The position numbers were made by a program, and so were the translations under genes. A stretch of 64,000 bases of DNA, taken from Streptomyces fumanus (GTDB lineage Bacteria; Actinomycetota; Actinomycetes; Streptomycetales; Streptomycetaceae). Positions 1-8,324 of the stretch are shown one piece after another (position 1 is the stretch's first letter; every line of letters starts with the position of its first letter). A model generated the notes under the pieces. That model ran no database searches. It was given only the letters and a program-made list of their open reading frames with translations, and was not told the DNA's origin. The DNA is taken from positions 203,069 to 267,068 of the forward strand of contig NZ_BNBI01000012.1 of the NCBI RefSeq assembly GCF_014655295.1. Reading direction: 5' to 3'.

Positions 1-676
1 GGGCGCCGTCCTTCATCCGGGCCAGGAAATCGGCGTTCACCAGGTGGCGGGTGGTCTCGGTGAGCGGCGTGGCCAGGATGACGACGTCCGCGTCCGGGAG
101 CAGCGCGGGCAGATCGGTGAGCGGATGCACCGGCCCGCGCGCCGTAGTGCGCGCGGAGCGCGCGACGCGCGCCACCCGCGCGACCTCGAATGGAGTGAGC
201 CGGTCCTCGATGGCGGAGCCGATCGCTCCGTAGCCGACGATCAGCACGGACCGGTCGGCGAGCGCCGGGTGGAAACCGCCCTCCCAGCGCTCCTGCTGCT
301 GCGCCCGGACGAAGCCCGGGACGCCGCGCAGCGAGGCGAGGGTCAGGGTGAGCGCGAGTTCGGCGGTGCTGGCCTCGTGCACACCGCGCGCGTTGCACAG
401 CCGTACGCCCGGCCCGAGCGCGGAGACCGGCCCCATGACGTCGTCGACGCCGGCGGTCAGCGTCTGCACCACCCGCACACCGCTCAGGTGCGCCAGCGGC
501 CGGACCCGCACGGGCAGCGGCGTCATGTACGGCACGACGTAGAAGACGCACTCCGCGGGGTCGCCGGGGAACTCCTGCCGTCCGTCCTCGCCTCCGTCCC
601 AGAACAGGTACCGGGGGCCCGCGGGGAGCCCCTCGATCTCGTCCGGCGGGATGGGCAGCCACACGTCAGCACTCAT
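1..676 (-). CDS. D-isomer-specific 2-hydroxyacid dehydrogenase (partial, runs off left edge)
   Basis: Translating the minus strand from the ATG at 676 gives about 225 residues with no stop before the edge, so the C-terminus is missing. The N-terminal catalytic half contains MSADVWLPIPPDEIEG and a VVQTLTAGVDD stretch. It is followed by the NAD-binding glycine motif VGYGAIG and then DVVILATPLTETTRHLVN, typical of the D-2-hydroxyacid dehydrogenase family (NAD(P)-dependent 2-keto/2-hydroxy acid interconversion). The catalytic His lies beyond the edge. There is no Shine-Dalgarno sequence. A TANNNT hexamer (684-689, minus strand) lies 7 nt before the ATG, which suggests a leaderless mRNA. Substrate unknown; family call confident. 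Confidence 0.85.
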   Translation of the reverse strand, partial: MSADVWLPIPPDEIEGLPAGPRYLFWDGGEDGRQEFPGDPAECVFYVVPYMTPLPVRVRPLAHLSGVRVVQTLTAGVDDVMGPVSALGPGVRLCNARGVHEASTAELALTLTLASLRGVPGFVRAQQQERWEGGFHPALADRSVLIVGYGAIGSAIEDRLTPFEVARVARVARSARTTARGPVHPLTDLPALLPDADVVILATPLTETTRHLVNADFLARMKDGA

Positions 677-733
677 GGTCAGGAGGCTATGTCAGGCGGC
701 AGCCCTCATGGTCAGGAGGCTATGTCAGGCGGC
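672..733. repeat. 29-bp direct repeat duplicating the start region (period 33 bp)
   Basis: Positions 672-700 and 705-733 are identical 29-bp copies separated by 4 bp. Each contains, on the minus strand, a TAGCCT -10-like hexamer exactly 7 nt before an ATG. The downstream copy supplies the start of the dehydrogenase gene at 676. The upstream copy gives an ATG at 709 in the same frame, closed by TGA after five codons. Confidence 0.9.
684..689 (-). promoter_or_regulatory. candidate leaderless -10 element
   Basis: TAGCCT (TANNNT form) on the minus strand with a 7-nt gap to the ATG at 676. This is the spacing expected when transcription starts at the A of the start codon. A second copy sits at 717-722. 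There is no purine-rich ribosome site. Inferred from sequence only. Confidence 0.45.
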
Positions 734-747
734 CGGAGCCGCAGAGG

Positions 748-766
748 TTAGGTTGGGGTGGCCTAA
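748..766. promoter_or_regulatory. candidate iron box (DmdR/IdeR-type operator)
   Basis: TTAGGTTGGGGTGGCCTAA matches the actinobacterial iron-box consensus TTAGGTTAGGCTCACCTAA at about 15 of 19 positions, including complete outer half-sites TTAGGTT and CCTAA. It lies between two divergent genes and ends 20 bp before the GTG of the aldo/keto reductase, where bound repressor would block its promoter. No siderophore gene is visible nearby, so function is inferred. Confidence 0.5.
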
Positions 767-786
767 CGAGGGAGGGTCACGACCAG

Positions 787-1785
787 GTGGAGCGCAGGAC
801 GATCGGCGCGTCGGCACTCGCGGTGGGGGCCGTCGGGCTGGGGTGCATGCCGATGAGCTGGGCGTACAGCGCGTCGCGGCAGCGGGGCGACGAGTCGCTC
901 AGGACCGTGCACCGGGCGCTGGACCTGGGCTCGTCCCTGCTGGACACCGCCGACATGTACGGGCCGTTCACCAACGAGCTGCTGCTGGGGCGGGTGTTGC
1001 GGCAGCGGCGGGCGGACGCCTTCGTGTCGACGAAGGTCGGTCTGCTCGTCGGCGACCAGCACATCGTGGCCAACGGCCGCCCCGGGTACGTCAGACGGGC
1101 CTGCGACGCCTCGCTGCGCCGGCTCCAGACCGATGTCATCGACCTCTACCAGTTGCACCGCCCCGACCCGGAGGTCCCCATCGAGGAGACCTGGGGCGCG
1201 ATGGCGGAACTGGTCCGGGCCGGGAAGGTGCGGGCACTGGGGCTGTGCGCGGTCGGTGCCCGGTCGGCGCGGCGGGGCAGGGCGGGGCTGTACGACGCGA
1301 CGGTACGGCAGTTGGAGCGGGTGCAGCAGGTCTTCCCGGTGAGCGCGGTGCAGGCCGAGCTGTCGGTGTGGTCGCCGGAGGCCCTGGAGACGCTGCTGCC
1401 GTGGTGCCAGGCGCGGGGTGTCGGGTTCCTCGCGGCGATGCCGCTGGGCAACGGGTTCCTCACCGGCACGCTGCGGCCCGGGGCGGGCTTCGAACCGGAC
1501 GACCTGCGGGCCCGGCACCCCCGGTTCACCGCCGAGATGATGGCCGCCAACCAGCCGATCGTGGTGGGCCTGCGCCGGATCGCGGCCCGGCACGGGGAGG
1601 CGGTCACGCCCGCGCAGGTGGCGCTGGCCTGGGTGCTGGCGCAGGGCCGCCAGGTGATCCCGGTGCCGGGTGCCAAGCGGGAGCGCTGGGTGACGGAGAA
1701 CGCCGCGGCGACCGCGCTGCGGCTGACCGCGGAGGACCTGGCGGAGGTGGGGGCGCTGCCGGCGGCGCTGGGGTCGTGGGAGTAG
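787..1785 (+). CDS. aldo/keto reductase
   Basis: 332-residue NADPH-dependent oxidoreductase of the aldo/keto reductase superfamily (TIM barrel). The catalytic tetrad is readable: Asp53 and Tyr58 in LLDTADMYGP, Lys83 in STKVG, His124 in LYQLHRPDPEV. The C-terminal cofactor-binding part contains PVPGAKRERWVTENAAA, as in the YhdN/Tas-like branch. The GTG start is chosen because GGAGGG lies about 10 nt upstream. The end fits family length. The possible iron box directly upstream suggests control by iron supply, but the substrate cannot be told. Confidence 0.9.
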   Translation: MERRTIGASALAVGAVGLGCMPMSWAYSASRQRGDESLRTVHRALDLGSSLLDTADMYGPFTNELLLGRVLRQRRADAFVSTKVGLLVGDQHIVANGRPGYVRRACDASLRRLQTDVIDLYQLHRPDPEVPIEETWGAMAELVRAGKVRALGLCAVGARSARRGRAGLYDATVRQLERVQQVFPVSAVQAELSVWSPEALETLLPWCQARGVGFLAAMPLGNGFLTGTLRPGAGFEPDDLRARHPRFTAEMMAANQPIVVGLRRIAARHGEAVTPAQVALAWVLAQGRQVIPVPGAKRERWVTENAAATALRLTAEDLAEVGALPAALGSWE

Positions 1786-1912
1786 CCGGGTCGGGGGTTG
1801 GGGGGGTAGCCGGGTCCGTGTCGCGGGGGTGACCGGTTCGGGGCGGCGTGATCGGGAACCTGGGAGGCGCGAGCGGTGTAAGACAAGGAGAACTCGCCGC
1901 GTCGAAGGGACC

Positions 1913-3088
1913 ATGATCGTGCAATGCCGAGCAGGGGCGGCCGTATGGGCCGCCGCCGCGCTTCTGCTGACGGCCGGCTGCTCCTCCAGCGGCGGAGGCG
2001 ACTCCTCCGCCGGTGTGGGCAGCGCCCCCTGGGACCGCACCGCGTCCCCGCGGTCGTCGCCCGCGCAGCGGCCCACGGAGGAGGCCGCGCCCGCGAAGGG
2101 CTCGGTGACGGTGGGCCGTACCGTCGCCACCGGCCTGGACAGCCCCTGGGGTCTCGCCGCGCTGCCCGGCGGGGACCTGCTGGTCTCCTCCCGGGACGAG
2201 GGCACCCTCACCCGGATCGACGGCAAGACCGGCGAGAAGACCGAGGTGGGCGAGGTGCCCGGCGTCTCCGCGGCCGGTGAGGGCGGTCTGCTCGGCATAG
2301 CCCTCTCCCCCGACCACGCGGCGGACCGCATGGTCTACGCGTACTTCACCTCCGCCTCGGACAATCGCGTCGTCCGGATGCTGTACGACCCGGCGAAGCC
2401 GTCCGGCGAGCAGTTGGGTGCCCCGGACACGGTCTTCAAGGGCATCCCCCAGGGCTTCGTGCACAACGGCGGGCGGATCGCCTTCGGCCCGGACCGGATG
2501 CTGTACGTCGGCACGGGCGAGAGCGGCGAGACCGGTCTGTCCCAGGACCGGGACTCCCTCGGCGGCAAGATCCTTCGGCTGACCCCGGAGGGCGAGCCGG
2601 CCCCGGGCAACCCGTTCCCGGACTCTCCCGTCTACTCCTACGGCCACCGCAATGTGCAGGGCCTGGCCTGGGACGCCAAGCAGCGGCTGTTCGCCTCCGA
2701 GTTCGGCCAGGACACCTGGGACGAGCTGAACGCGATCAGGCCGGGTGACAACTACGGCTGGCCCGAGGCCGAGGGCCGGTCGGGCGACGACGCCTTCCAC
2801 GACCCGATAGCCCAGTGGCGCACCGACGACGCCTCCCCCAGCGGGGTCGCCTACGCCGAGGGCTCGCTGTGGATGGCGGGGCTGCGCGGCGAGAAGCTGT
2901 GGCGGGTCCCGCTGAAGGGCACCCGGGCCGCGGCCGACCCCCAGCCCTTCCTGGACGGCGAGTACGGCCGGCTGCGCACGGTGGTCGCGGCCGGCGGGAA
3001 CAAGCTGTGGCTGGTCACCAGCAACACGGACGGGCGGGGCGACCCGAAGAAGGGGGACGACCGCGTCCTGGAGCTGACGGTGAAGTAG
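1913..3088 (+). CDS. PQQ-dependent sugar dehydrogenase-type lipoprotein (GSDH beta-propeller)
   Basis: 391-residue secreted protein of the glucose/sorbosone dehydrogenase family. The N-terminus is a lipoprotein signal: a hydrophobic stretch ending LLTAGC, then a Ser/Gly-rich linker. The six-bladed propeller shows family landmarks: SPWGLAALPGGDLLVSSRDEG, GEGGLLGIALSPD, FVHNGGRIAFGPDRMLYVGTGE with the expected catalytic His, SYGHRNVQGLAWD, and NYGWPEAEG. It probably oxidises a sugar or aldose outside the membrane with PQQ, though many homologues are uncharacterised. Start: ATG 1913, or GTG 1919, which is better spaced (8 nt) from GAAGGGA; reading further upstream only adds an Arg-rich tail before the signal peptide. 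Confidence 0.85.
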   Translation: MIVQCRAGAAVWAAAALLLTAGCSSSGGGDSSAGVGSAPWDRTASPRSSPAQRPTEEAAPAKGSVTVGRTVATGLDSPWGLAALPGGDLLVSSRDEGTLTRIDGKTGEKTEVGEVPGVSAAGEGGLLGIALSPDHAADRMVYAYFTSASDNRVVRMLYDPAKPSGEQLGAPDTVFKGIPQGFVHNGGRIAFGPDRMLYVGTGESGETGLSQDRDSLGGKILRLTPEGEPAPGNPFPDSPVYSYGHRNVQGLAWDAKQRLFASEFGQDTWDELNAIRPGDNYGWPEAEGRSGDDAFHDPIAQWRTDDASPSGVAYAEGSLWMAGLRGEKLWRVPLKGTRAAADPQPFLDGEYGRLRTVVAAGGNKLWLVTSNTDGRGDPKKGDDRVLELTVK

Positions 3089-3098
3089 CCACTCCTCT

Positions 3099-3338
3099 TC
3101 AGTCCCCGGCCGCTTCGGGCTTCTCCGTGGCGTCGGCGTCGGCGTCCTCGGACTCGGACCCCGACTCCGTCTCCTGCTGCTTCGGCAGTCGTACGACGAC
3201 CTTCCCGGAGGTGAGATCTATCGGACCGCGTCCGGCGTCGCCGTCGCCGACGTCCTCCCGGGTCAGCTCCAGCCGGTTCTGCTCGTCACGGGTGTGCTTG
3301 CGCCCAGGTGCGAACAGCTCCTCGAAGGCGTTGAACAC
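3099..3338 (-). CDS. small conserved actinobacterial protein (DUF6191-like)
   Basis: 79-residue acidic protein beginning (V)FNAFEELFAPGRKHTRDEQ, with a core ending SGKVVVRLPKQQ and a low-complexity Glu/Asp/Ala tail. The GTG at 3338 is chosen because GGGAGG lies just upstream, while reading further back gives only Arg/Pro-rich sequence. It resembles, from memory, a small family annotated DUF6191 in Streptomyces. No signal peptide or membrane segment; function unknown. It converges with the preceding dehydrogenase gene across 10 bp. Confidence 0.7.
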   Translation of the reverse strand: MFNAFEELFAPGRKHTRDEQNRLELTREDVGDGDAGRGPIDLTSGKVVVRLPKQQETESGSESEDADADATEKPEAAGD

Positions 3339-3375
3339 GGGACCTCCCTCGGCCGGTGTCCCTTCAGCGTAAGCC

Positions 3376-6300
3376 TCAGGCCGACGATTCGGAGGTGACG
3401 GCCTCGGCGGCCGGGAACAGGCCGAGCCGGTGGGCCACCGCCGCCGCCTCGCCGCGGCCGGAGACACCGAGCTTGGTCAGGATGTTCGACACATGGACGC
3501 TGGCCGTCTTCGGGGAGATGAAGAGCTCCTCGGCTATCTGGCGGTTGGTGCGGCCGTCGGCGACCAGGCGCAGCACATCGCGTTCCCGGCCGGTGAGACC
3601 GAGGCCGTCGGCCGGGCCGGTGAGCGGCTCGGCGGTGCGGCCGAGGGGGAGCCGGGCGCGCTGGGCGAGCAGGGTGACGGCGTCGGCGAGCGGGCGGGCG
3701 CCGAGGTGGCCGGCGACGGCGTGGGCCAGGCGCAGCAGTTCCCGGGCGCGGTCGCGGTCGTGTTCGTCGCCGGTGGCGAGGAGTGCCTCGGCGAACCGGC
3801 GGCGGAGCCGGGCCAGTTCGTAGGGGCGTTCCAGGGCCTCGAAGGCGGTGACGGCCTCCGCCCAGGGCCCGGGGGTGTCGTGGCCCTCGGCGCGGTGGAG
3901 TTCGGCGCGGACCCACTTGTCGTGCGCGACCCAGACGGGGGCGCCGGTGGTGAGGGACTTGGCGGCCGTGCGCAGCCGCCGCAGGATCTCGTCCCGGCCC
4001 TCCTCGGCGGCGGGCAGGTGGCGGGCGTCGGCCTCGGCCTCGGCGGCGGTCGCCAGCAGGGGCCAGGCGTAGCGCTGGGTGCCGGGCGGGAAACCGGCGT
4101 CCAGCACGCGGAGCAGTCCGGCGCGGGCGTCGGCCAGGCGGCCCTCGGCGACGGCGAGGCCGAGGGTGACGAGGGCCAGGGGGAGGGTGTTCTGCGGCAT
4201 GGGGTCGTGGGTGCCGTAGGCGGTGCGGGCCTCGGCGAGCAGCCGGGCGGCGGCGTCGGTGGCGCCGCGGGCGAGGGCGATGACGGCGCACTTGAGGGCG
4301 GCGCCGCCGAGCGGGGTGGCGGCCTGGGTGACGGCGCGGGCCCGGCCGGCCGCCTCGACGGCCTCGTCCCAGCGGCCCAGGACGGTCAGCGAATCGGCGA
4401 GGTTGCCCCACACCCACGCCTCGGACTCGACCAGGCCCATCCGGCGGGTGAGGTCGATGCCCTGGCGGAGCAGGGCGACGGCTTCCCGGGAGCGGCCGAT
4501 GCCCTCCAGGGCGGAAGGGAGGTTGACATGACTGCGGGCCACCACGGCGGACCGCCCCCGGGCCACCGCCGCCTCGGTGACCTCGTACATCTCGGCCAGC
4601 CCGGCGTCGATCCGGCCGGCGTCGACCATGAGGCCGCCGAGGGTGAGGCGGGCGTTGAGTTCGATGTCGGCGGCGCCGACCATGCGGGCGTAGTCGACGG
4701 CGCGCTCGGCGGCGGTGACGGCGTCGGGGCCGGGTTCGTGGAGCATGGCCCAGTTGGCGGCCATGGCGAGCACCTCGGCGTGCACGTGGGAGGGCGGCAG
4801 GCCGCGGACCAGTTCCTGGGCGATGCCGATCTCCCGCCAGCCGTCGCCGCGGCCTTGCGCCTGGATCAGCACGGACCGCTGGGTCCAGAACCAGGCGGCG
4901 CGCAGGGGCTCGGGCTCCTCGTCCAGCAGGTGCAGGGCCCGCTTGGTGATCTTTAGTGCGCGTTCCCGTTCGCCGCTGAGCTTGCCGGCGATGGCGGCCT
5001 CGGCCAGCAGGTCGAGGTAGCACAGGACGGGGGCGGTCCGGTCGCAGCCGTAGGCGCGGCGGGCCTCGGCGCAGGCGAGGGGCCGCAGGGCCGCGCGGAC
5101 CTCCTCGGGGGCGGCGTCCCACAGTTCCATGGCGCGTTCGAGCAGGCGGAGCTGTTCGGCGTAGGCGTGCCGGTGGCGGGCCTCGACGGAGGCGTCCAGG
5201 ACGGCGGGCAGGGCCCGGGCGGCGTCATGGGCGCGGTACCAGTAGCTGGCCAGGCGGAGCACGCGTTCGTCGGCGGGCACCAGGGTCGGGTCGGCGTCCA
5301 GGGCCTCGGCGTAGCGGCGGTTGAGGCGGGAGCGCTCGCCGGGCAGCAGGTCGTCGCTGACGGCCTCGCGGACCAGGGAGTGGCGGAAGCGGTAGCCGTC
5401 GCCGTCCGGGGCGGGCAGCAGGATGTTGGCGTGCACGGCGGCACGCAGGGCGTCCAGGAGGTCGTCCTCGGCGAGTCCGGCGACGGCGGCGATCAGCCGG
5501 TGCTCGACGGTGGAGCCGCCCTCGGCGACGACCCGGGCGACGCGCTGGGCGCTGTCGGGGAGCGCCTCGACCCGGACCAGCAGCAGGTCGCGCAGCGAGT
5601 CGGAGAGGCCGGTGCGGCAGCCCTCGTGGGCGGCGACGGCGAGTTCCTCGACGAAGAAGGCGTTGCCGTCGGAGCGTTCGAAGATGCAGTCGATCTGGCG
5701 GGCCTCGGGTTCGGTGTCGAGGATGCCGGCGATCTGGCGGCCCACCTCCTCGCGGGTGAAGCGGCCGAGGTCGAGGCGGCGGACCGTGCGGAGCCGGTCG
5801 AGTTCGGCGAGCAGCGGGCGCAGCGGGTGGCGGCGGTGGATGTCGTCGGAGCGGTAGGTGGCGAGGACGACGAGGCGGCCGGTGCGCAGGGTGCGCAGGA
5901 GGTAGGCGAGGAGGTGGCGGGTGGAGGTGTCGGCCCAGTGCAGGTCCTCCAGGACGAGGACGACCGGGTGGCGGGCGGCGACGCGTTCCAGGAGGCGGGC
6001 GGTGAGTTCGAAGAGGCGGGCGGTGCCCTCCTCGTCGTGCCGGTCGGTGCGGCCGGCGGGGGCCGGCCCGGCGAGTTCGGGCAGCAGCCGGGCGAGTTCG
6101 TCCTCCTGGCCGGCGGCCGCGGCGGCGAGGTCCTCGGGCAGTTCCCGGCGCAGGGCGCGCAGCGCGGTGGAGAACGGGGCGAACGGGAGCCCGTCGGCGC
6201 CGATCTCCACGCAGCCGCCCAGGGCGACGACGGCACCCCGGTCGCGGGCGGCGGCGGCGAACTCCTCCACCAGCCGCGTCTTGCCGACGCCGGCCTCCCC

Positions 6301-6429
6301 GCCGAGCAGCAGCGCCTGCGGCTCGGCGCCGGTGGCGGCCCGGGAGAGCGCGTCGCCGAGCACCGCCAGCTCCTCGGCACGGCCGACGAACACACGGCTG
6401 ACGGACCTGGTCTCCACGCCCCCGAGCAT
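3376..6429 (-). CDS. large LuxR-family regulator with AAA/STAND ATPase domain
   Basis: About 1017 residues from the ATG at 6429 (MLGGVETRSVSRVFVGR). The N-terminus is an AAA/NACHT-like ATPase with Walker A GGEAGVGKTRL and a Walker B-like VVLVLEDLHWAD. A long helical, TPR-like middle follows. The C-terminal LuxR helix-turn-helix reads GLTGRERDVLRLVADG and QIAEELFISPKTASVHV. This is the MalT/LAL architecture, in which a ligand sensed by the repeats drives ATP-dependent activation. The open frame continues to 6777, but that part is Gly/Ala/Ser low complexity with many T-ending codons unlike the rest, so I exclude it. Target genes unknown. Confidence 0.85.
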   Translation of the reverse strand: MLGGVETRSVSRVFVGRAEELAVLGDALSRAATGAEPQALLLGGEAGVGKTRLVEEFAAAARDRGAVVALGGCVEIGADGLPFAPFSTALRALRRELPEDLAAAAAGQEDELARLLPELAGPAPAGRTDRHDEEGTARLFELTARLLERVAARHPVVLVLEDLHWADTSTRHLLAYLLRTLRTGRLVVLATYRSDDIHRRHPLRPLLAELDRLRTVRRLDLGRFTREEVGRQIAGILDTEPEARQIDCIFERSDGNAFFVEELAVAAHEGCRTGLSDSLRDLLLVRVEALPDSAQRVARVVAEGGSTVEHRLIAAVAGLAEDDLLDALRAAVHANILLPAPDGDGYRFRHSLVREAVSDDLLPGERSRLNRRYAEALDADPTLVPADERVLRLASYWYRAHDAARALPAVLDASVEARHRHAYAEQLRLLERAMELWDAAPEEVRAALRPLACAEARRAYGCDRTAPVLCYLDLLAEAAIAGKLSGERERALKITKRALHLLDEEPEPLRAAWFWTQRSVLIQAQGRGDGWREIGIAQELVRGLPPSHVHAEVLAMAANWAMLHEPGPDAVTAAERAVDYARMVGAADIELNARLTLGGLMVDAGRIDAGLAEMYEVTEAAVARGRSAVVARSHVNLPSALEGIGRSREAVALLRQGIDLTRRMGLVESEAWVWGNLADSLTVLGRWDEAVEAAGRARAVTQAATPLGGAALKCAVIALARGATDAAARLLAEARTAYGTHDPMPQNTLPLALVTLGLAVAEGRLADARAGLLRVLDAGFPPGTQRYAWPLLATAAEAEADARHLPAAEEGRDEILRRLRTAAKSLTTGAPVWVAHDKWVRAELHRAEGHDTPGPWAEAVTAFEALERPYELARLRRRFAEALLATGDEHDRDRARELLRLAHAVAGHLGARPLADAVTLLAQRARLPLGRTAEPLTGPADGLGLTGRERDVLRLVADGRTNRQIAEELFISPKTASVHVSNILTKLGVSGRGEAAAVAHRLGLFPAAEAVTSESSA

Positions 6430-6773
6430 CGCACGCCCCCCACGCCCCACGGCACCGGATTTCCCCGCCACGGGAACGACCACCGCGCGCCCGGCACGCC
6501 CACCGCCCGACTCGGCGACCGGACCACCGAGCCGGGCGGGGACCGGGTCGGCGACCGGGCTGGGGGCGAGACCGGCGGCGGGACCGTCAGCCCCGCCGCC
6601 AACCCCACCAACGGTCGGCCGAGCCCCCGCCCCGGCACCTGCCGAGGCACCCCCGAAGGCACTCGCCGAGGCCCCCGAGACACCACCGGAGACACTCGCC
6701 GAGGCCCCCGAAGCACCCCCAGCCGCACCCCCCGAAGCCCCCCGAGACACCCCCGGCTCACCCCCCACCCCCA
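6430..6773. repeat. low-complexity region with imperfect repeats upstream of the LuxR regulator
   Basis: The minus strand stays open here but encodes only Gly, Ala, Ser and Val, with many codons ending in T, unlike the neighbouring genes. Imperfect repeats built on GGGGCCTCGGCGAGTG occur around 6650-6740. It is either a non-coding leader expanded by slippage or a disordered N-terminal extension of the regulator. I favour non-coding. Confidence 0.55.
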
Positions 6774-6965
6774 TCACGCCGCGCGAGGCGAGCCGTGGCG
6801 GCGCGGGGCGGTGGTGGTATGGCTTTCCCGGTCGTCGGTGTGCCGGGCCGCTGCCCGGCGGGCGGCGCGGCGGGCCCGGAGGGCCTCGCGGGCCAGCCGC
6901 TCCCGCTCGGCGCGGCGGATCAGGTCGGCGGTGCGGAACTGCTGAAGGTCGTATGCGGCGTGCAT
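6774..6965 (-). CDS. small basic protein of unknown function (63 aa)
   Basis: 63 residues starting MHAAYDLQQFRTADLIRRAERERLAREALRARRAARR-like, with very high Arg content and a predicted amphipathic helix. The ATG at 6965 has GAGGAAG about 5 nt upstream, a strong ribosome site, which supports it as a real gene. It precedes the LuxR regulator on the same strand and may share its transcript. No recognisable domain; the basic helix could bind nucleic acid or ribosomes, but that is a guess. Confidence 0.65.
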   Translation of the reverse strand: MHAAYDLQQFRTADLIRRAERERLAREALRARRAARRAAARHTDDRESHTTTAPRRHGSPRAA

Positions 6966-7096
6966 GGCACTTCCTCGGTGAGAGAAGGGTCGTTCTCGCT
7001 GGCTGCGATGGTTCAACCCTCGTCTTTGAGGCGGGCCCGCCGCATCGGGTGAGTTCCGCATCTTCGGCGGCGCGCCGGGGCCTTAGACACGACGAA

Positions 7097-7143
7097 GGGG
7101 TCTTAGGCCGGCCGGCCTCGCGCGCCGGGCGGTCTAAGACCCC
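7097..7143 (-). terminator. stem-loop terminator after the membrane-protein gene
   Basis: Perfect 10-bp inverted repeat GGGGTCTTAG (7097-7106) and CTAAGACCCC (7134-7143), with a GGCCGGCC-rich loop. It lies 18 bp beyond the stop at 7162 on the minus strand. A further CTTAGAC copy precedes it at 7082. Confidence 0.7.
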
Positions 7144-7161
7144 TCAGGGGCCGTGCGGGCG

Positions 7162-7713
7162 TCAGCCCGCCGACGGCACGCCGAGCAGGACGTCGGTGTA
7201 CTTCAGCACCGCGAGCAGCAGGCCGATCACGCCGAGGGCGACGCCCGCCCAGGAGACCGACTTGATCCACGGGGCCTGCGGCCGGCCGGGCGCGCCGAAC
7301 GCGGGCCGGGCCAGCACGACGACGCCGACGACCAGCGCGACCAGCGCGAAGATGCCGCCCCACAGGGCGGTGGCGTGCCAGGCGTTGCCGTACCCCTTGT
7401 CGATCATGGTGGCGATGTCCGAGGACGAGGAGGTCTCGAGCTGGCCGAGCAGCGACTGCCGGGCGGAGGCGACGGTGCCGACCCAACTGCCGGTCAGCGA
7501 CACGATGCCGAGCCCGGCGGAGACGACGGCCCCGGCGCCCTGCCCGACCCCGGAGGGGCCGGCCGGCTCGGTCTCCGCCGCGGCCGTCTCACCGTCCGTG
7601 GCCTCCGGTGCCTGCTCCGCCTCGGCCGTGCCGGCGGCGTCCGTGCTCTCCGCCGCCCTGTCCTCGTCGGCCTTCGTCGCGGCCGCGGTCTCGTCCACTG
7701 TTTCCGTTCCCAT
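7162..7713 (-). CDS. integral membrane protein with acidic N-terminal tail
   Basis: 183 residues. The first about 55 are Ala/Glu/Thr-rich and acidic, beginning MGTETVDETAAATKAD. Hydrophobic segments follow: GAVVSAGLGIVSLTGSWVGT, ALWGGIFALVALVVGVVVLA and SWAGVALGVIGLLLAVLKY, so three membrane spans are likely. No enzyme motif seen. The ATG at 7713 begins the acidic tail and is preceded by GCGAGG at short spacing. It lies 35 bp after the GNAT gene on the same strand and probably ends that operon. Function unknown. Confidence 0.75.
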   Translation of the reverse strand: MGTETVDETAAATKADEDRAAESTDAAGTAEAEQAPEATDGETAAAETEPAGPSGVGQGAGAVVSAGLGIVSLTGSWVGTVASARQSLLGQLETSSSSDIATMIDKGYGNAWHATALWGGIFALVALVVGVVVLARPAFGAPGRPQAPWIKSVSWAGVALGVIGLLLAVLKYTDVLLGVPSAG

Positions 7714-7748
7714 GCCTCGCACCGTACGGACGCTCTCTGAGAGGTCCC

Positions 7749-8324
7749 TTAATGATCGTTGTGAGCGGTGCGGGTCCGGGCCGCGCGCCATTCCGGCGCG
7801 AGGACCGCCCACACCTCGCGGTTCTGCCGCACCCCACGGTACGGGTAGCTCTCCCGGAGGACGCCCTCGCGGGTCATTCCGAGCCGGCGGGCGGCGTTCA
7901 CACTGGGGGTGTTCGCGGAGGAGGCGTACCACTCCACGCGGTGCATCCCGCGTTCCTCGAACGCCCAGTCGATCAGGACGCGGGCACCCCGGGTGACGAG
8001 GCCCTTGCCGGTGCCGGCCGGCTCCAGCCAGCAGCCGATCTCGCAGACGCCGGTCGCCGCGTCGAAGACCCGGAACAGCAGGCCGCCGACGAGCTTGCCG
8101 TCCAGCCACAGCCCGTGCATGGAGCCGCTGTCGGCGGCCCGCTTCTGCGCGTAGGAGGTGAGCAGGTCCCGCGCGGAGCCGGTGTCGGTGACCGTGGAGC
8201 CGAAGGGGATGTGCCGGGTGATGAACTCCCGGCCCCGGTCCATGTGGGCGAGGAACTCCTCGGCGTGCCACGGCTCCAGGGGGCGCAGTTCGGCTCCGTC
8301 GTCACCCAGTGATATCGCGTACAT
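7749..8324 (-). CDS. GNAT-family N-acetyltransferase (RimJ/RimL type)
   Basis: 191 residues of the Acetyltransf_3 type, which moves acetyl from acetyl-CoA to an amine, classically a ribosomal-protein N-terminus. Visible landmarks are LRPLEPWHAEEFLAHMDRG at the N-terminus and GTGKGLVTRGARVLIDWAFE (acetyl-CoA loop region). SSANTPSVNAARRLGMTREG follows, a hallmark of the RimJ/L branch. Its start lies inside the end of the MMPL gene (23-bp overlap), so the two are probably translationally coupled. The actual substrate is unknown. Confidence 0.88.
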   Translation of the reverse strand: MYAISLGDDGAELRPLEPWHAEEFLAHMDRGREFITRHIPFGSTVTDTGSARDLLTSYAQKRAADSGSMHGLWLDGKLVGGLLFRVFDAATGVCEIGCWLEPAGTGKGLVTRGARVLIDWAFEERGMHRVEWYASSANTPSVNAARRLGMTREGVLRESYPYRGVRQNREVWAVLAPEWRAARTRTAHNDH

